Shown here in pieces: positions 4,539-12,889 of a stretch of DNA of 22,524 bases. The notes under the pieces were generated by a model. That model was not told the origin of the DNA and made no database searches. It was given only the letters and a program-made list of their open reading frames with translations. The position numbers and the translations under genes were made by a program. Position 1 is the first letter of the stretch. Each line of letters begins with the position of its first letter. Source of the DNA: a virus; the IMG/VR virus record IMGVR_UViG_3300037247_000055, positions 1 through 22,524 of that record; one strand, given 5' to 3'.

Positions 4539-6587
4539 ATGCTGCATAAAGTAGAGATAGTAAAACAAACTGACGAACTCAGAGACATCCATGAAAAATC
4601 GTTAACGGACTTTAATGACGTGCAGGGAGTGCAGAAGGATGAACGTCTTCAGAACATGAATGACAGGCGCTTTGTGACAATAGCGGGCGCACAGTGGGAG
4701 GGAAACCTTCAAGATCAATTTGAAAACAAGCCACAGTTTGAAGTAAACAAGATACAATTATCTCTCGACCGCATTAAGAATGAATACAAGAACAACCGCA
4801 TAACGGCGAACTTCGAACCGGTGAATGGTGATGAAGGTGACACTCTTGCCGATACATGCGATGATCTATACAGGGCCACGGAACGCAAGAGCGTAGCGAA
4901 GGAAGCTTATGACAATGCATTTGATGAGGGTACTTCTGGCGGTATTGGTGCATGGAGATTATCAACAGAGTTTGAGGATGAGTTTGACCCTGATAACGAT
5001 CTGAAGAATATTATTATAACTCCGCAATTTGATGCAGACAGTACGATCTTCTTTGACTTAGGTGCTAAACGTCAAGACAAGCTGGATGCCACAAAGGCAT
5101 GGGCTTTAACGGCTATGACCCGTAAGGCATACGAAGACACGTATGACGATAACCCCTCATCATGGCCTCAAGATATAGGTAATACTTTCTTCTGGGATGA
5201 AGAGACGCCCGATGTAGTTTATGTTGCCGAATATTATCAGGTCGATGAAGGCGAGAAACTTGTAACAACTTTTAAATCTTTAACTGATGATGAAGAAACG
5301 TTTGATGATATCTCTGATGAGAAGCGACAAGAGCTATTAGACTTCGGTCATGAAATGATTAGCGAACGTAAAGTTAAAATGCGCGAGGTTCATAAATACA
5401 CTATGTCTGGTAGCAAGATACTTACAGATGAAGGTATTATCGCGGGTAAGTTTATTCCCATTGTTCCTTATTATGGCAAGCGGTCTTATATTAACAACAT
5501 TGAAAGAACGTCAGGACATGTGAGATTAGCCAAGGATATGCAGCGCCTTAAGAATATGCAGATATCATGGTTAGCTGAGGTTGCATCAACGTCTGGAATA
5601 CAGAAACCTATATTTACACCTGATCAAATAGCTGGCCATGAGAATACATGGAAAAATGAGAACGTTGAAAACTTTGCCTACCTGTTACTAAACCCTATTG
5701 TCGACAAAGATGGTAACGAAGCACCCGCTGGACCGTTAGGATATACGCAACCAGCTCAAGTTCCACCTGCTACCGGTGCTTTGCTTCAAATAACAGATCA
5801 AGATATTAAGGATGTGTTAGGGGATCAAGCACAAGGTGAGAAGATTGTTTCTAATATTTCTGGTGATGCAATTGAGAAGATACAAAACCGCATAGATATG
5901 CAGACGTTCGGGTTTATGGATAACTTCGCAAGAGCGATCGAGACATCGGGTATTATATGGTTGTCAATAGCTATAGATATTTTCACAGAGGATGGCAACG
6001 AGGGACGCAAACTTAAGGGTGTCACAAGTCAGGGTACATCACGTCAAGTAGAATTGCTGCGTAAGATTAAAGACCCTAAGACCGACGAAGTAAAAGTAGA
6101 AAATGATTTCCGTAAAGCCAAGATGGAAATAACTGTAGAAGTGGGACCATCAAGCAGCACGAAGCGACAAGCAACAGTTAACACATTAACAAGTATGTTG
6201 AAGTTTGCTATTGCGCCTGAAGATCAAGAAGTGATTACATCAATGATTATGATGAACATGGAAGGCGAAGGCGTCAGTGAGGCGCGGGAGTTTTACCGCA
6301 ATAAGCTTGTTAGTCGTGGTGTGCTTAAGCCTACTGAAGACGAAGCCAAAGCTATTGCAGACGCACAGCAAGCAGCAGAGAATGCACCACCAAGTCCTGA
6401 AGATCAATTCTTACTGACTGAAGCAGAGAAGAATCAAACTCAGAGCGATAAGAATAGAGTTGATACTCAGAAGACAGCAGCCGAGACAGGCAAGACTGAG
6501 GCACAAACTGCTGAAATACTTGATGGTATTGAGAGGGATGATCGAGAAGAACTATTAAAATTAACAGATGAATTAATAACCAACTAG
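4539..6587 (+). CDS. P22-type portal protein
   Basis: The frame is open from 4500, but the ATG at 4539, one base after the terL stop and behind TTGGACTTAAT, is the sensible start and gives 682 residues (P22 gp1 has 725). Matches to the gp1 pattern include GGIGAWRLSTEFEDE (about residues 128-142), KFIPIVPYYGKRSYINN with VRLAKDMQRLKNMQ (about 305-345), and PIFTPDQIAGHE. A long Gln/Ala/Lys/Glu-rich helical tail (about 590-682) corresponds to the gp1 barrel. It forms the dodecameric DNA entry and exit channel, binds the terminase during packaging and then the gp4-type adaptor. The gene order terS-terL-portal-scaffold is that of P22. Confidence 0.93.
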   Translation: MLHKVEIVKQTDELRDIHEKSLTDFNDVQGVQKDERLQNMNDRRFVTIAGAQWEGNLQDQFENKPQFEVNKIQLSLDRIKNEYKNNRITANFEPVNGDEGDTLADTCDDLYRATERKSVAKEAYDNAFDEGTSGGIGAWRLSTEFEDEFDPDNDLKNIIITPQFDADSTIFFDLGAKRQDKLDATKAWALTAMTRKAYEDTYDDNPSSWPQDIGNTFFWDEETPDVVYVAEYYQVDEGEKLVTTFKSLTDDEETFDDISDEKRQELLDFGHEMISERKVKMREVHKYTMSGSKILTDEGIIAGKFIPIVPYYGKRSYINNIERTSGHVRLAKDMQRLKNMQISWLAEVASTSGIQKPIFTPDQIAGHENTWKNENVENFAYLLLNPIVDKDGNEAPAGPLGYTQPAQVPPATGALLQITDQDIKDVLGDQAQGEKIVSNISGDAIEKIQNRIDMQTFGFMDNFARAIETSGIIWLSIAIDIFTEDGNEGRKLKGVTSQGTSRQVELLRKIKDPKTDEVKVENDFRKAKMEITVEVGPSSSTKRQATVNTLTSMLKFAIAPEDQEVITSMIMMNMEGEGVSEAREFYRNKLVSRGVLKPTEDEAKAIADAQQAAENAPPSPEDQFLLTEAEKNQTQSDKNRVDTQKTAAETGKTEAQTAEILDGIERDDREELLKLTDELITN

Positions 6588-6617
6588 GCTCCCATGCCTA
6601 TAACAATGGAGTACACT

Positions 6618-7475
6618 ATGGAAGACCAGGACGAAGCCGTTCAAGAGAGCGAGATTAATGAAGAAGATATCAATGAAGAAGTTGAGAGTGACGAAGAAGA
6701 AGATGAAACGTTAGTTGTTTCAATCGGTGAAGATGATCCGGATGAAGACGATTTATCTATTGAAAAGGAAGACGATACTGACACCATCAAACAAATGCGC
6801 AAAGCTTTGAAGGAAAAAAATGAAACATCTAAAGCTGAAAGAAAAGAACTTAAAGAACTTAAAGCTAAGCAAGCAGAGCGGGATGCAGCCAAAGCCGAAG
6901 TGGAGCTAGGTGATAAACCTAAGGTTGATGATTATGATTATGGTCAACAAGAACAATTTGAAGATGATTTAATTGCTTGGAACGACAGGAAGAGAACGCT
7001 TAAAGATAAGAAGCAAACTGAAAAGGATGAGTCCGCCGCTGCTGATCAACGTTATCAGGATAGATTATCTACGTACAAAACAAACAGCGTAGCTCTTGGC
7101 GTTGCTGATTTCAGTGAAGTTGAGGAAGTCGTTAAAGGAAAGTTTAGCCTTCAGCAACATGCGATAGCTGTACACGCACTTGACAAGCCTGAGTTGTTTA
7201 TACTTGCTGTTGGTAAGAATAAGAAAGTTCTTGATAGATTGGCTGATATTAAAGACCCTGTAATATTTGCAGTAGAAATAGGAAAGATAGAGGCCAAATT
7301 GAAAACCACGAAAAGAAAATCTCCACAACCTGAGACAAGACTAAACGGCACGGCTGCAATGAGTGGCTCAACTGATAAGCATCTTGAGAAGCTAGAACGC
7401 GATTCTGAAAAGAGCGGCGATAGAACTAAAATACTTGCTTACAAGCGTGAACAGAGAGAGCGTAAAGAAGCCTGA
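6618..7475 (+). CDS. Scaffold protein, P22 gp8-like
   Basis: This gene lies between portal and coat, as gp8 does in P22 (303 residues). The frame allows starts at 6594, 6606 and 6618; GGAG at 6608-6611, spaced 6 nt from the ATG at 6618, favors 6618 (285 residues). The start at 6594 has only AGG upstream and gives 293. The N-terminal 60 residues are very acidic (EEVESDEEEDETL), the middle is charged and helical, and the C-terminus is basic (LAYKREQRERKEA), matching the coat-binding helix-turn-helix end of scaffolds. It directs coat assembly into the procapsid and then leaves. Assignment rests on position, charge pattern and length. Confidence 0.82.
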   Translation: MEDQDEAVQESEINEEDINEEVESDEEEDETLVVSIGEDDPDEDDLSIEKEDDTDTIKQMRKALKEKNETSKAERKELKELKAKQAERDAAKAEVELGDKPKVDDYDYGQQEQFEDDLIAWNDRKRTLKDKKQTEKDESAAADQRYQDRLSTYKTNSVALGVADFSEVEEVVKGKFSLQQHAIAVHALDKPELFILAVGKNKKVLDRLADIKDPVIFAVEIGKIEAKLKTTKRKSPQPETRLNGTAAMSGSTDKHLEKLERDSEKSGDRTKILAYKREQRERKEA

Positions 7476-7490
7476 TAAACAGAATAGTTG

Positions 7491-7527
7491 CCATTGCGGG
7501 TATAATAAGTTAATATATCTGCAATGG
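7491..7527 (+). promoter_or_regulatory. Inverted repeat upstream of the coat gene
   Basis: CCATTGC (7491-7497) is complementary to GCAATGG (7521-7527), with a 23-nt AT-rich loop that includes TATAAT at 7501-7506. The 139-nt gap before the coat gene is the longest in the late operon, so extra control of coat level is plausible, through RNA stability or an internal promoter. No good -35 box stands 16-18 bp before TATAAT, and no T-run follows the stem, so neither a promoter nor a terminator is convincing. The rest of the gap shows only the strong GGAGG site of the coat gene. Confidence 0.3.
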
Positions 7528-7614
7528 TGTCGCTTACCTAAAGAGCAGTAATGTATGGCCCCCGTTCAGCCCATTGAATGAGTATATATCAATCTTAATC
7601 AATGGAGGCCAATA

Positions 7615-8889
7615 ATGGCTAATACTTTTACTAAAGAGGAACGCGTTGCTTATGACGAAGTCCTCGAAAAATTCAATGATCAGCTTGTGCTATCCGCACT
7701 TGTTAATCAATTCAGCTTAGGCGATCAAGAGGCCGAGCGTGGATCAGACGTTATCTGGCGTCCTGTTCCTTATATCTCTCAATCATTCTCAGGAATTGAC
7801 CAATCAGCAAACTTCGGTGATTCAGTTCAATTGTCTGTACCTTCTCAGATTGGTACAATTAAATCTGCTAACTTTACAATGAATGCTCGTGAACTTCGTG
7901 ACGGACTTCAAGAAAGTAGACAGGCAGACGCAGCTAGTCAGAAACTAGCTTCTGACATCAACGTTGCACTAATGGACACCGCGGCTGATCTTGGTACTCA
8001 GGTCGTCGCAATTGCAACGTCTGCAACTGGTTATGATGATGTAGCTCTTGCTGATGCTACCTTTAACGAACAAGGTATTCAAATGGATGCTCGTGTTATG
8101 GCTCTGTCATCTCGTGATTATAACAGCATGGCTGGAAATCTAGCAGCGCGTGAGACAATGAACAAAATGCCTACTGAAGCTTTCAGAAAATCATTCGTTG
8201 GTGAAGTAGCTGGGTTCCAAACTCATAAACTTGATTATGCAAATAGTCTTGTTGCTGCGGCTGGTACAACTGTTACAATTAATGGTGCTAATCAACATCT
8301 AACTCCAGTTGCGACTCAAGCGTCAGGCAACGGCTTCAACCAAACTAACGTTGATAACCGTGAGCAACAAATTACTATTGGTGTTGTTTCGGGTACTGTT
8401 AAAGTTGGTGATGCCTTTACTATTGTTGGTGTTAATTCAGTTCACATGATTACCAAGGGTGACACAGGACAGCTTAAAACGTTCCGCATTACTGAGATTG
8501 TATCAGGCGCTGGTGGCGCTGGTGATATTAAAATCAGTCCCCCTATCATTACGATTGATGTAACCTCAACGGCTGCTGATGTGAAATATCAGAATGCAAC
8601 TGCAACACCTGCAAATGGTGCTGCTATTGTATTCTTGAATACTGTAACGGCTTCAGTTAATCCGTTCTGGCGTAAGAATGCAATTGAGCTATTACCTTCA
8701 CGTTTGATCTTGCCTGAGAATGTTGGTTTAGATGTTCTTCATGGTACGACTGATCAGGGTATTGATTTGCTAATGACCCGACAAGGAGCCATTAATGATT
8801 TATCCGTTAAGTATCGTTTCGATGTGTTCTTTGGCACTGTGATGCTAATGCCTGAACAGGCCGGTATCATGATGTTCGGACAGACTTAA
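7615..8889 (+). CDS. Major coat protein, P22 gp5 family
   Basis: The strong ribosome binding site GGAGG lies at 7604-7608. The 424-residue length fits P22 gp5 (430). The pattern follows gp5: an N-terminal arm, SDVIWRPVPYISQS (about 44-57) like the gp5 IWMPVEQE region, the Arg/Asp-rich spine NARELRDGLQESRQADAAS (about 90-108), PTEAFRKSFVGEVAGF (about 185-200), and near the insertion domain VDNREQQITIGVVSGTVKVGDAFTIVGVNSVH, comparable to gp5 NVDNR...VTLSA...GDKISFAGV. The Gly-rich C-terminus ends in FGQT. It has the HK97 fold with a family-specific inserted domain and builds the icosahedral shell around the scaffold. Confidence 0.93.
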   Translation: MANTFTKEERVAYDEVLEKFNDQLVLSALVNQFSLGDQEAERGSDVIWRPVPYISQSFSGIDQSANFGDSVQLSVPSQIGTIKSANFTMNARELRDGLQESRQADAASQKLASDINVALMDTAADLGTQVVAIATSATGYDDVALADATFNEQGIQMDARVMALSSRDYNSMAGNLAARETMNKMPTEAFRKSFVGEVAGFQTHKLDYANSLVAAAGTTVTINGANQHLTPVATQASGNGFNQTNVDNREQQITIGVVSGTVKVGDAFTIVGVNSVHMITKGDTGQLKTFRITEIVSGAGGAGDIKISPPIITIDVTSTAADVKYQNATATPANGAAIVFLNTVTASVNPFWRKNAIELLPSRLILPENVGLDVLHGTTDQGIDLLMTRQGAINDLSVKYRFDVFFGTVMLMPEQAGIMMFGQT

Positions 8890-8897
8890 TCTAATAG

Positions 8898-8919
8898 AGG
8901 GGCGGTGAGATCCGCCCTT
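8898..8919 (+). terminator. Stem-loop after coat gene, possible partial terminator
   Basis: GGGCGG (8900-8905), loop TGAGAT, and CCGCCC (8912-8917) form a 6-bp GC stem, extendable to 8 pairs with a G-U and an A-T (8898-8919). It begins 9 nt after the coat stop. There is no run of T after it, so full termination is unlikely. A read-through attenuator or an RNA-stabilising end for coat mRNA is more likely, as is common after capsid genes. Confidence 0.5.
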
Positions 8920-8924
8920 CACCT

Positions 8925-8958
8925 CACAGGACGATAAATTATGACACAGGACGATAAA
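8925..8958 (+). repeat. 14-bp tandem-type duplication across a start codon
   Basis: CACAGGACGATAAA occurs at 8925-8938 and again at 8945-8958, separated by TTATGA. The first copy supplies the ribosome binding site (AGGA) of the 67-residue gene; the second is inside its coding sequence, codons 2-6. The exact 20-bp spacing suggests a short segmental duplication. It could also make two alternative ribosome landing sites. Confidence 0.6.
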
Positions 8959-9144
8959 CCCATTTTAACAACAATGCTTTATAAGCATCCAGGTAAACAT
9001 AAAATTCACGGTGATATGTTTGATTACATTATTGTAAATGATGACGATGTTGATGCTAATCTCAAAAAGGGTTGGCATAAGTCAACGCCCGATGCCTTAA
9101 AGGGCGAGAAGAAAACTAAGACGAAGTCTAAGAAGAAAGAATAA
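8941..9144 (+). CDS. 67-residue protein between coat and adaptor, unknown
   Basis: The ribosome binding site AGGA is in the repeated segment just upstream. The first 50 residues look like a small folded domain (MLYKHPGKHKIHGDMFDYIIVNDDDVDANLKKGWHKS), and the last 17 are nearly all Lys, Thr, Ser and Glu. Short proteins with an HGxxFDY/xxVDxxDVxxxLxxGW pattern and a Lys-rich tail are common after capsid genes in podoviruses. A head-completion or DNA-binding virion role is inference. It ends 1 nt before the gp4-type gene. Confidence 0.75.
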   Translation: MTQDDKPILTTMLYKHPGKHKIHGDMFDYIIVNDDDVDANLKKGWHKSTPDALKGEKKTKTKSKKKE

Positions 9145-9145
9145 C

Positions 9146-9628
9146 ATGTCCTATACGAAGCGCCAATTCGTTGAATCTGCATTTGAAGAGGCTGGCCTAG
9201 CTTCTTACATTTTCAGTTTAACGCCTGATCAGTTACAAAGCGCATTGCGTAGGCTTGACGGAATGATGGCGACATGGGACGGTAAAGGTATTCGTATTGG
9301 TTGGCCGTTAACGACAAGTCCAGAGAATAGTGATTTAGATACAGAAACGGGCGCACCCGCTAATGCTGTTGAGCCTATCTATCTAAACCTTGCCATAAGA
9401 ATAGCCCCTATGTTTGGTAAGACGCTATCAAATGACACACAGAAGAATGCAAGGCAAGCTTACAATGAGTTAATAGCTCGACATACGCAACCTCCTGTTA
9501 AAAATCTACCTACTACATTGCCAAGGGGTGCAGGTAATAAACCGTGGGGAGAAACAGACAATGAATACATTAGTCCACCAGCTCAAACTATTGATACTGC
9601 CTTTGATGGTGAAATAGAATTGGAATAG
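9146..9628 (+). CDS. Tail accessory adaptor, P22 gp4-like
   Basis: At 160 residues it fits P22 gp4 (166). Matching features in order are: FVESAFEEAGLASY (about 8-21, gp4 LVRAALRKLGVAS), LQSALRRLDGMMATWDGKGI (about 30-49, gp4 [20 protein letters not shown]), AVEPIYLNLAIRIAPMFG (about 75-92, gp4 AVSAVFHNLACRIAPDYA), and a Pro/Gly-rich tail LPTTLPRGAGNKPWG like the gp4 MPTGSGN end. In P22 this protein joins the portal after packaging and carries the tail hub and tailspikes. The position two genes after coat agrees. The tail residues after 135 are the most divergent. Confidence 0.9.
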   Translation: MSYTKRQFVESAFEEAGLASYIFSLTPDQLQSALRRLDGMMATWDGKGIRIGWPLTTSPENSDLDTETGAPANAVEPIYLNLAIRIAPMFGKTLSNDTQKNARQAYNELIARHTQPPVKNLPTTLPRGAGNKPWGETDNEYISPPAQTIDTAFDGEIELE

Positions 9629-9631
9629 AAT

Positions 9632-10090
9632 ATGACTACGATTAATAATTTAACTGGAATTGATGAGGTTCAGGCTGGTGATTTACTCGCTGTATTTGTT
9701 AATAGTGATGGTCAAGCTCGTAAGGCCGCTATATCTACCATTCAAGACTTCATGCAAGAAAATCTTACTTTTGGCGTGTCATCATTTACAACACAATATG
9801 CAAGTCCTTCCAGTACGGGGTTTAGCGTTCAGATAACAGATAACACAGATGACACTCATTTAATCCTTACACCGACTGCAACGTTTGCTACAGGAACAAT
9901 AGTTTTACCCACTAATACGGTGGCCGTAGATAAGCAACAAGTTCTAGTTAATTCAACACAGATAGTAACTACTTTGACTATCGATGGAAATGGTGCAACT
10001 GTAACCGGTGAACCCTCTACGCTTGCTGCTAATGATTTCTTTACCCTTAAATTCGATAAACCTAACAGCGTGTGGTTCAGGGTGGGCTAA
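9632..10090 (+). CDS. 152-residue beta-rich virion protein, unknown
   Basis: The product begins with a short helical part (GIDEVQAGDLLAVFVNSDGQ, IQDFMQENL). It then turns into a Thr/Val-rich beta domain (about 55-152) ending in a strand that closes with KPNSVWFRVG. I recall the pattern of a Thr-rich domain, a segment like VDKQQVLVNSTQ, and a closing W-x-R-V as common in small phage tail or decoration proteins. It lies between the gp4- and gp10-type genes, a slot without a P22 equivalent, so it may be an extra head-neck or decoration protein. It is adjacent to both neighbours with gaps of 3 and 0 nt. Confidence 0.75.
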   Translation: MTTINNLTGIDEVQAGDLLAVFVNSDGQARKAAISTIQDFMQENLTFGVSSFTTQYASPSSTGFSVQITDNTDDTHLILTPTATFATGTIVLPTNTVAVDKQQVLVNSTQIVTTLTIDGNGATVTGEPSTLAANDFFTLKFDKPNSVWFRVG

Positions 10091-11497
10091 ATGGTACAAA
10101 TTCCCGTACTTTCTGGCATATTTACAGATGCAAACTCTGACTTCCGTAATTCATACCCGCGCAATCTTATACCAGTGCCTAAAGATGAAGGCATATCTAA
10201 GGGTTATATACGTCCCGCAGATGGTATAGTTGAGTTTTCTTCCAATGCTCCTGGCATTGATAGAGGGGGAATTAATTGGGATGGTGTGTTGTATCGTGTG
10301 ATGGGGTCTAAACTTGTTTCGATTGATGAGTTCGGCGCTATTACCACAATTGGAGATGTTGACGCTGGGGGGCAAGTTACGCTTGATTATAGCTTTGACT
10401 TTCTTGGGATTGCATCGAATAAGAAATTGTTTCTTTTTGATAAAGGAACATTGAAACAAAACACTGATGAAGACTTAGGAGATGTTATTGATTTCATATG
10501 GATTGATGGCTTCTTCATGACGACAGACGGACTATCTCTTGTTGTTACTGAATTAAATGATCCTTTCGCCGTTAATCCTTTAAAGTTTGGTAGTTCAGAG
10601 ATTGATCCGGACCCTATCGTGGGGCTTTTAGAATTAAACAATGAAGCGTATGCACTAAACAGGTTTACTATTGAAGTGTTTGAAAATGTTGGTGGGTTAG
10701 GGTTTCCGTTTCAGCGCATTGAAAGCGCGGCTATACGTCGAGGGTGCATAGGCACACATGCCAAGGCTATATTCTTGGAACAGATTGCTTTTATGGGAGG
10801 TGCGCGCAATGAGGCTACCTCCGTGTGGCTTGGTATTAGCGGGCAATCAAGACGAATAGCAACGCGTGAGATTGATCAGATATTGGCAGAGTTTACGGAG
10901 ACACAGCTTGCCGATGTTGTGATGGAGGTGCGTGTAGATAAAGGGCATCAATTTTTATACATTCACTTACCTGATAGAACTATTGTTTATGATGGTGCTG
11001 CTTCTGCTATTGTGGGCCAGCCTATTTGGTTTACGCTTGGATCAAGTGTTGTTGGTAATTCAATTTATAAAGCACGCAATCTGGTTAGAGTGTATGATAA
11101 ATGGATTGTGGGCGACCCAACGGATAATAGAGTAGGTCGTTTTGTTGATAATATATCATCTCATTATGGAGAATTAATAGGGTGGGATTTTGGGACTATC
11201 ATTGTTTATAATGGTGGGTTTGGTGCTGTTTTTCATCGGTTGGAGCTTGTTAGTTTAACTGGACGTTCTGCCTTTGGTGATGATTCAACCATCTGGATGA
11301 GTTACTCGTTTGATGGGGTAGCGTTCAGTCAAGAGTTTCCCTTACCTGTTGGCAAGCAAGGCGACAGAAACAACCGTATTGCATGGCTTCAAGCTTTTGC
11401 TATGAATAATTGGGCTGTTGTTAAGTTCAGAGGTACAAGTGATGCTCATATGTCTATTGCTAGACTTGAGGCAACCCTGGAGCCTTTGAATGTCTAA
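10091..11497 (+). CDS. Tail hub / packaged DNA stabilisation protein, P22 gp10-like
   Basis: Length 468 matches P22 gp10 (472). It starts MVQIPVLSGIFTDANSDFRNSYPRN, comparable to the gp10 start with N-x-D-x-x-N and a xxPVN/RN motif. It has the family features GLLELNNEAYALNR (about 175-188), ALN-FTIEVFENVG, RRGCIGTHAKAIF (about 215-227), the repeated beta-propeller-like blades (YRVMGSKLVSIDE, WLGISGQSRRIATREIDQIL, QFLYIHLPDRTIVYDGA), and ETQLADVVMEVR like gp10 EEMATGVMETLR. In P22 it seals the portal channel with gp4 and forms the tail hub. The ATG begins directly after the preceding stop. Confidence 0.9.
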   Translation: MVQIPVLSGIFTDANSDFRNSYPRNLIPVPKDEGISKGYIRPADGIVEFSSNAPGIDRGGINWDGVLYRVMGSKLVSIDEFGAITTIGDVDAGGQVTLDYSFDFLGIASNKKLFLFDKGTLKQNTDEDLGDVIDFIWIDGFFMTTDGLSLVVTELNDPFAVNPLKFGSSEIDPDPIVGLLELNNEAYALNRFTIEVFENVGGLGFPFQRIESAAIRRGCIGTHAKAIFLEQIAFMGGARNEATSVWLGISGQSRRIATREIDQILAEFTETQLADVVMEVRVDKGHQFLYIHLPDRTIVYDGAASAIVGQPIWFTLGSSVVGNSIYKARNLVRVYDKWIVGDPTDNRVGRFVDNISSHYGELIGWDFGTIIVYNGGFGAVFHRLELVSLTGRSAFGDDSTIWMSYSFDGVAFSQEFPLPVGKQGDRNNRIAWLQAFAMNNWAVVKFRGTSDAHMSIARLEATLEPLNV

Positions 11498-12422
11498 ACC
11501 AGTAATTCCATTAGATAGTGAGCTCGCAAAGATATTCGGTAACAATACTAGAATATTCAGGGCAATGCGTGAGTTGTTTAAGCAATCAGGTGATTTATCC
11601 CCTGCTGCTATTGATGAAGCACTGATTGCTGCGGGAACGGCTGATAATAAAGCTGTTCAGGCTCTCGATACACTTGAAAGAATAGCGAATGCAGTTGAAT
11701 CTTTATCATTAGCCCCTCAAAAAGAAGATGTTAAAGAAGATGATTTAACTCCAAGATCAGAATTGGTAATACCAGATACCTTAGCTGATTTATCGCCACG
11801 GTTTGAAGAAGACCCAACTATTTTAAAAGAGTCGGATATAGGTAAGAGTGTTCAAGCATTCAGTGCGAATTTAGATACATATGCTGCTAATTCTTTAACG
11901 TCTGGTGAACTTAGTCAATTACAAAACATCAACTCTGTAACTATTTCAAATGCACAGTGGGTTTTTCTTGGCAACTTCAATCAAGCATTAACAACAACGA
12001 GTAATGTTAATTTTGGAACAGGTACTTTCTCAGGTAAAATACAAACTGGAGATTATTTGGACTTAGCAACAGGAAGAACGACTCTTGTTGTACAGGCTGG
12101 CGGTTCGATATACAGGTCTGCCACTAGCAGTGGGTCAGCCGCTTTTCAAGGGTTTGGTAATGTGCAATACGAGGGGAGGAATGCCAATGGCTTTGGTCAT
12201 TTCTTCGTTACAGGCCCGTCAGGTTTAGAATCTCTTGCAATTGTTGATCAAAAAATAAGAATTTCTGGCACTGCGGCTACCTTGTCGAGTGGCACAGGAA
12301 CGCCGGAGGGCGCAGTCTTCGCGCCTGTTGGGTCATTATTTACAAGAACAGATGGTGGTGCAGCGACTTCTTTATATGTTAAAGAGACAGGTACGGGTAA
12401 CACTGGATGGGTTGGAAAATAA
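11490..12422 (+). CDS. Tail needle or fibre-like virion protein, positional gp26 equivalent
   Basis: It overlaps the hub gene by 8 nt, with GGAG just before the ATG. The 310 residues have a helical N-terminal part (about 1-75), an acidic linker (about 76-115), then a Gly/Ser/Thr/Asn-rich beta region (about 115-310). The C-terminal stretch with GTPEGAVFAPVGSLFTRTDG and GTGNTGWVGK resembles ends of tail fibres and short tail proteins of other phages. It holds the place of P22 gp26, the trimeric tail needle, but I see no clear gp26 sequence match or long coiled coil. A trimeric tail or fibre role is likely; needle is inference from position. Confidence 0.65.
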   Translation: MSKPVIPLDSELAKIFGNNTRIFRAMRELFKQSGDLSPAAIDEALIAAGTADNKAVQALDTLERIANAVESLSLAPQKEDVKEDDLTPRSELVIPDTLADLSPRFEEDPTILKESDIGKSVQAFSANLDTYAANSLTSGELSQLQNINSVTISNAQWVFLGNFNQALTTTSNVNFGTGTFSGKIQTGDYLDLATGRTTLVVQAGGSIYRSATSSGSAAFQGFGNVQYEGRNANGFGHFFVTGPSGLESLAIVDQKIRISGTAATLSSGTGTPEGAVFAPVGSLFTRTDGGAATSLYVKETGTGNTGWVGK

Positions 12423-12470
12423 TAAACCAACATTAGGTTAATATGTTACATTATATAAAAGGATTAAATT

Positions 12471-12806
12471 ATGACAACAACAGTTGAAAATATTATACCA
12501 GCAAAGGATGCGGAATCATCTAATACTGCTCAATACACATCGAATGATGTAAAAACGATTATTGATAAATTCACTGCAACAAATATTAGTGCTGGAACTT
12601 TAACATTATCAGTTAATATTGTTCCCACTTCAGGGAGTGCATCAAACACAAACTTAATTGTTGACGCTAGATCAATTCTTGAAGGCGAAACTTACACCTT
12701 CCCTGAGTTGGTGGGGCATATCTTGACCACAGGAGATTTTATATCTACTAACGCCAGCGCAACAGGCTTGACAATTCGCGCAAGCGGTCGAGTGACTACT
12801 ACATAG
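12471..12806 (+). CDS. 111-residue Thr/Ser-rich protein, possibly structural
   Basis: The ribosome binding site AAAAGGAT (12457-12464) precedes the ATG. The product is rich in Thr, Ser, Ala and Asn, with alternating hydrophobic residues, and holds NISAGTLTLSVNIVPTSG and a xSILEGETYTFPELVGHIL segment (about 72-90). I recall small phage proteins with the pattern T-x-x-N-x-S-x-x-x-x-x-x-S-V-N-x-V-P-x-x-G and a later LxxGExYxFPExxGhxL as conserved in tail-adjacent positions. No catalytic motif is seen. It has composition like the 115-residue protein at 128-475, though the two are not clearly homologous. A tail-related role is inference. Confidence 0.75.
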   Translation: MTTTVENIIPAKDAESSNTAQYTSNDVKTIIDKFTATNISAGTLTLSVNIVPTSGSASNTNLIVDARSILEGETYTFPELVGHILTTGDFISTNASATGLTIRASGRVTTT

Positions 12807-12889
12807 TGTTGCAATTATGGATAAATTGATGCATACTAACAAAAGTGCTGAGTTTTCGCGGTTCCAGCCTCGCATAAAGGAAGAAATTT

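Noticed and set aside
7488-7506. TTGCCA plus TATAAT as a coat-gene promoter
   Set aside because: The boxes are only 7 bp apart and no better -35 box stands at 16-18 bp.
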